A stretch of 64,000 nt of DNA from Pseudomonas sp. TCU-HL1 (lineage in GTDB: Bacteria > Pseudomonadota > Gammaproteobacteria > Pseudomonadales > Pseudomonadaceae), in NCBI RefSeq assembly GCF_001708505.1, contig NZ_CP015992.1, positions 4,464,001 to 4,528,000 on the forward strand. The letters run 5' to 3'. Of this stretch, positions 62,947 to 64,000 are shown piece by piece. The notes under the pieces were generated by a model. It had not been told where the DNA came from. It ran no database searches and was given only the letters and a program-made list of their open reading frames with translations. Position 1 is the first letter of the stretch; each line of letters opens with the position of its first letter. The position numbers were made by a program, and so were the translations under genes.

Positions 62947-64000
62947 TCAGACGCGTTCGATGATCGTGGCAATGCCCATGCCGCCGCCTACGCACAGGGC
63001 GACCAGGCCACGCTTGAGATTGCGCCGTTCCAGTTCGTCGAGGACGGTGCCAACCAACATCGCACCCGTCGCCCCGATGGGATGGCCCAGGGCAATCGCT
63101 CCGCCGTTGACGTTGGTGATATCCGGCGAGATATCGAGGTCGCGCATGAAGCGCAGGGCCACGGAGGCGAATGCCTCATTGATTTCGAACAGATCGATGT
63201 CCTGGACTCGCAGTCCGGCTTTGGCCAGCGCCTTCTTCGCAGCCGGACCAGGTCCGGCCAGCATCAGCGTGGGCTCGGTGGACAGGACCGCCGTGGCAAC
63301 GATGCGGGCACGTGGTTCCAACCCCAACTGCTGCCCTGCGAGCTGGCTGCCCAGCAGCGTAGCGCTGGCACCATCGACGATACCCGAGGAGTTACCAGCC
63401 GTGTGGATGTGCTCGATTCGCGCTACCTGCGGATACTTGCGCAGGGCGATATCGTTGTAACCGACCTTGCCCATCGACGCGAAGGACGGCTTCAGCTGGG
63501 CCAGCGCCTCCATCGTCGTCCCGGGCTTGATGAACTCATCGCGCTCCAGCACCACCAGGCCGTTGACGTCTCGCACCGGCACGACGGAGCGATCAAAGTA
63601 GCCACTGTCTCGGGCATGGGACGCACGCTGCTGCGACAGCAGGGCAAAGCGATCGACGTCCTCGCGCGAATAGCCATCGAGCATGGCTAGCAGGTCCGCA
63701 CCGATGCCCTGGGGAACCGACCCAAGCTTGAAGGCGATTTCCGGGTCCTGAATCCAGGCACCACCGGCGCTGCCCATAGGCAGGCGCGACATGGACTCGA
63801 CACCGCCAGCGACTATCAGATCCTCCCAGCCACTGGCGATACGGCTGGCAGCCTGATTAACGGCTTCAAGGCCGGAAGCGCAGAAGCGGTCGATCTGCAC
63901 ACCCGGAACACTCTGGTCCCAGCCAGCATACTGAACCGAGCACTTGGCGATGTCGCCGCCCTGCTCGCCCACAGGCTGCCCACATCCGAGCACCACATCA
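62947..64000 (-). CDS. Acetyl-CoA acyltransferase (thiolase), start beyond window
   Basis: The frame is open to the window end, so roughly 40 N-terminal residues are missing. It has the nucleophilic Cys in DRFCASGLEAVNQA, NEAFASVAL, GHPIGATGAML and the second Cys in CVGGGMG. It is a different subgroup from the thiolase at 12809 (VGEQGGDIAKCSVQYAG region). Paired with the FadB/J-like gene it completes a beta-oxidation module. Confidence 0.93.
   Translation of the reverse strand, partial: DVVLGCGQPVGEQGGDIAKCSVQYAGWDQSVPGVQIDRFCASGLEAVNQAASRIASGWEDLIVAGGVESMSRLPMGSAGGAWIQDPEIAFKLGSVPQGIGADLLAMLDGYSREDVDRFALLSQQRASHARDSGYFDRSVVPVRDVNGLVVLERDEFIKPGTTMEALAQLKPSFASMGKVGYNDIALRKYPQVARIEHIHTAGNSSGIVDGASATLLGSQLAGQQLGLEPRARIVATAVLSTEPTLMLAGPGPAAKKALAKAGLRVQDIDLFEINEAFASVALRFMRDLDISPDITNVNGGAIALGHPIGATGAMLVGTVLDELERRNLKRGLVALCVGGGMGIATIIERV

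Noticed and set aside
60752..62995. FadB-like start at 62995
   Set aside because: The first 32 codons (HGHCHDHRTRLSRH type) are not protein-like and overlap the thiolase end; ATG 62899 fits the family.
61127..63690. Long plus-strand frames of up to 777 codons opposite fadB/thiolase
   Set aside because: They are high-GC shadows of strongly conserved minus-strand genes and show no family features.

Overview
The window looks like accessory DNA of a Pseudomonas, probably plasmid or genomic island. The clearest marker is a camphor hydroxylation operon at 4.4-9.4 kb whose four enzymes read almost residue for residue like the P. putida camDCAB set: 5-exo-hydroxycamphor dehydrogenase, P450cam, putidaredoxin reductase and putidaredoxin. 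A divergent TetR repressor in the camR position accompanies it. An MvaT-type nucleoid protein and a Tn4651-style resolution module also point to Pseudomonas. No rRNA, tRNA or CRISPR array was seen, and the replicon type cannot be told.

Region A (1-20.5 kb) is catabolic. Around the cam operon lie two SnoaL-like proteins, three short-chain dehydrogenases, an alpha/beta hydrolase, an enoyl-CoA hydratase, a thiolase, a 3-hydroxyacyl-CoA dehydrogenase, a Nudix protein and two TetR regulators. Five copies of one 16-bp inverted repeat (TCAAC-N6-GTTGA) sit in front of these genes at 1084, 15124, 16079, 16111 and 17179. They suggest a single local regulon into whose middle the cam operon is set. The end of the region carries a three-gene membrane operon: a multi-TM protein, a cytochrome oxidase subunit III-like protein and a subunit IV-like protein, with no catalytic subunit I. 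An IS5-family element (9836-11028, CTTG duplication) and a decayed LysR gene mark rearrangement.

Region B (20.6-48.1 kb) is a mobile-element mosaic. It holds IS3, IS66 and IS5-like remnants, an MvaT-like protein, an orphan ParS/MbcA-type antitoxin, two TnpS-like tyrosine recombinases each followed by a BPSL0761-like gene, and a TnpT/KfrA-like coiled-coil gene with a 14-7-14 bp crossover-like palindrome. A Tn7-like tnsA-tnsB-tnsC-tniQ operon with an unusually long TniQ/TnsD protein follows, then HNH-like and unknown cargo genes and an intact IS1182-family element (44131-45793, GGCC duplication). Two inverted, nearly identical 2287-bp copies (29040-31326 and 45794-48080) of an OLD-family ATPase/TOPRIM nuclease gene bracket about 14.5 kb of it. 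Each is bordered by a dispersed palindromic element.

Region C (48.2-50.4 kb) is a sulfide/persulfide module: an ArsR-type repressor divergent from a persulfide dioxygenase and two YeeE/YedE transporter halves.

Region D (50.7-64 kb) is a second catabolic or transport block, all on the minus strand: an MMPL/RND exporter, a Ycf48-like protein, a DUF1302 outer-membrane protein, an AveC-like membrane protein, a second copy of the membrane triad, DUF1329, then FadB/J-like and thiolase genes running off the end. The DUF1302 and DUF1329 promoters share a composite motif (ACGTTACGCC-N17-GTCGTCGGAACCGACGAAT). The repeated oxidase-like membrane triad without a catalytic subunit, tied to uptake and oxidation of hydrophobic terpenoid- or steroid-like substrates, and the Tn7-like element with a giant TniQ are the best candidates for something undescribed.
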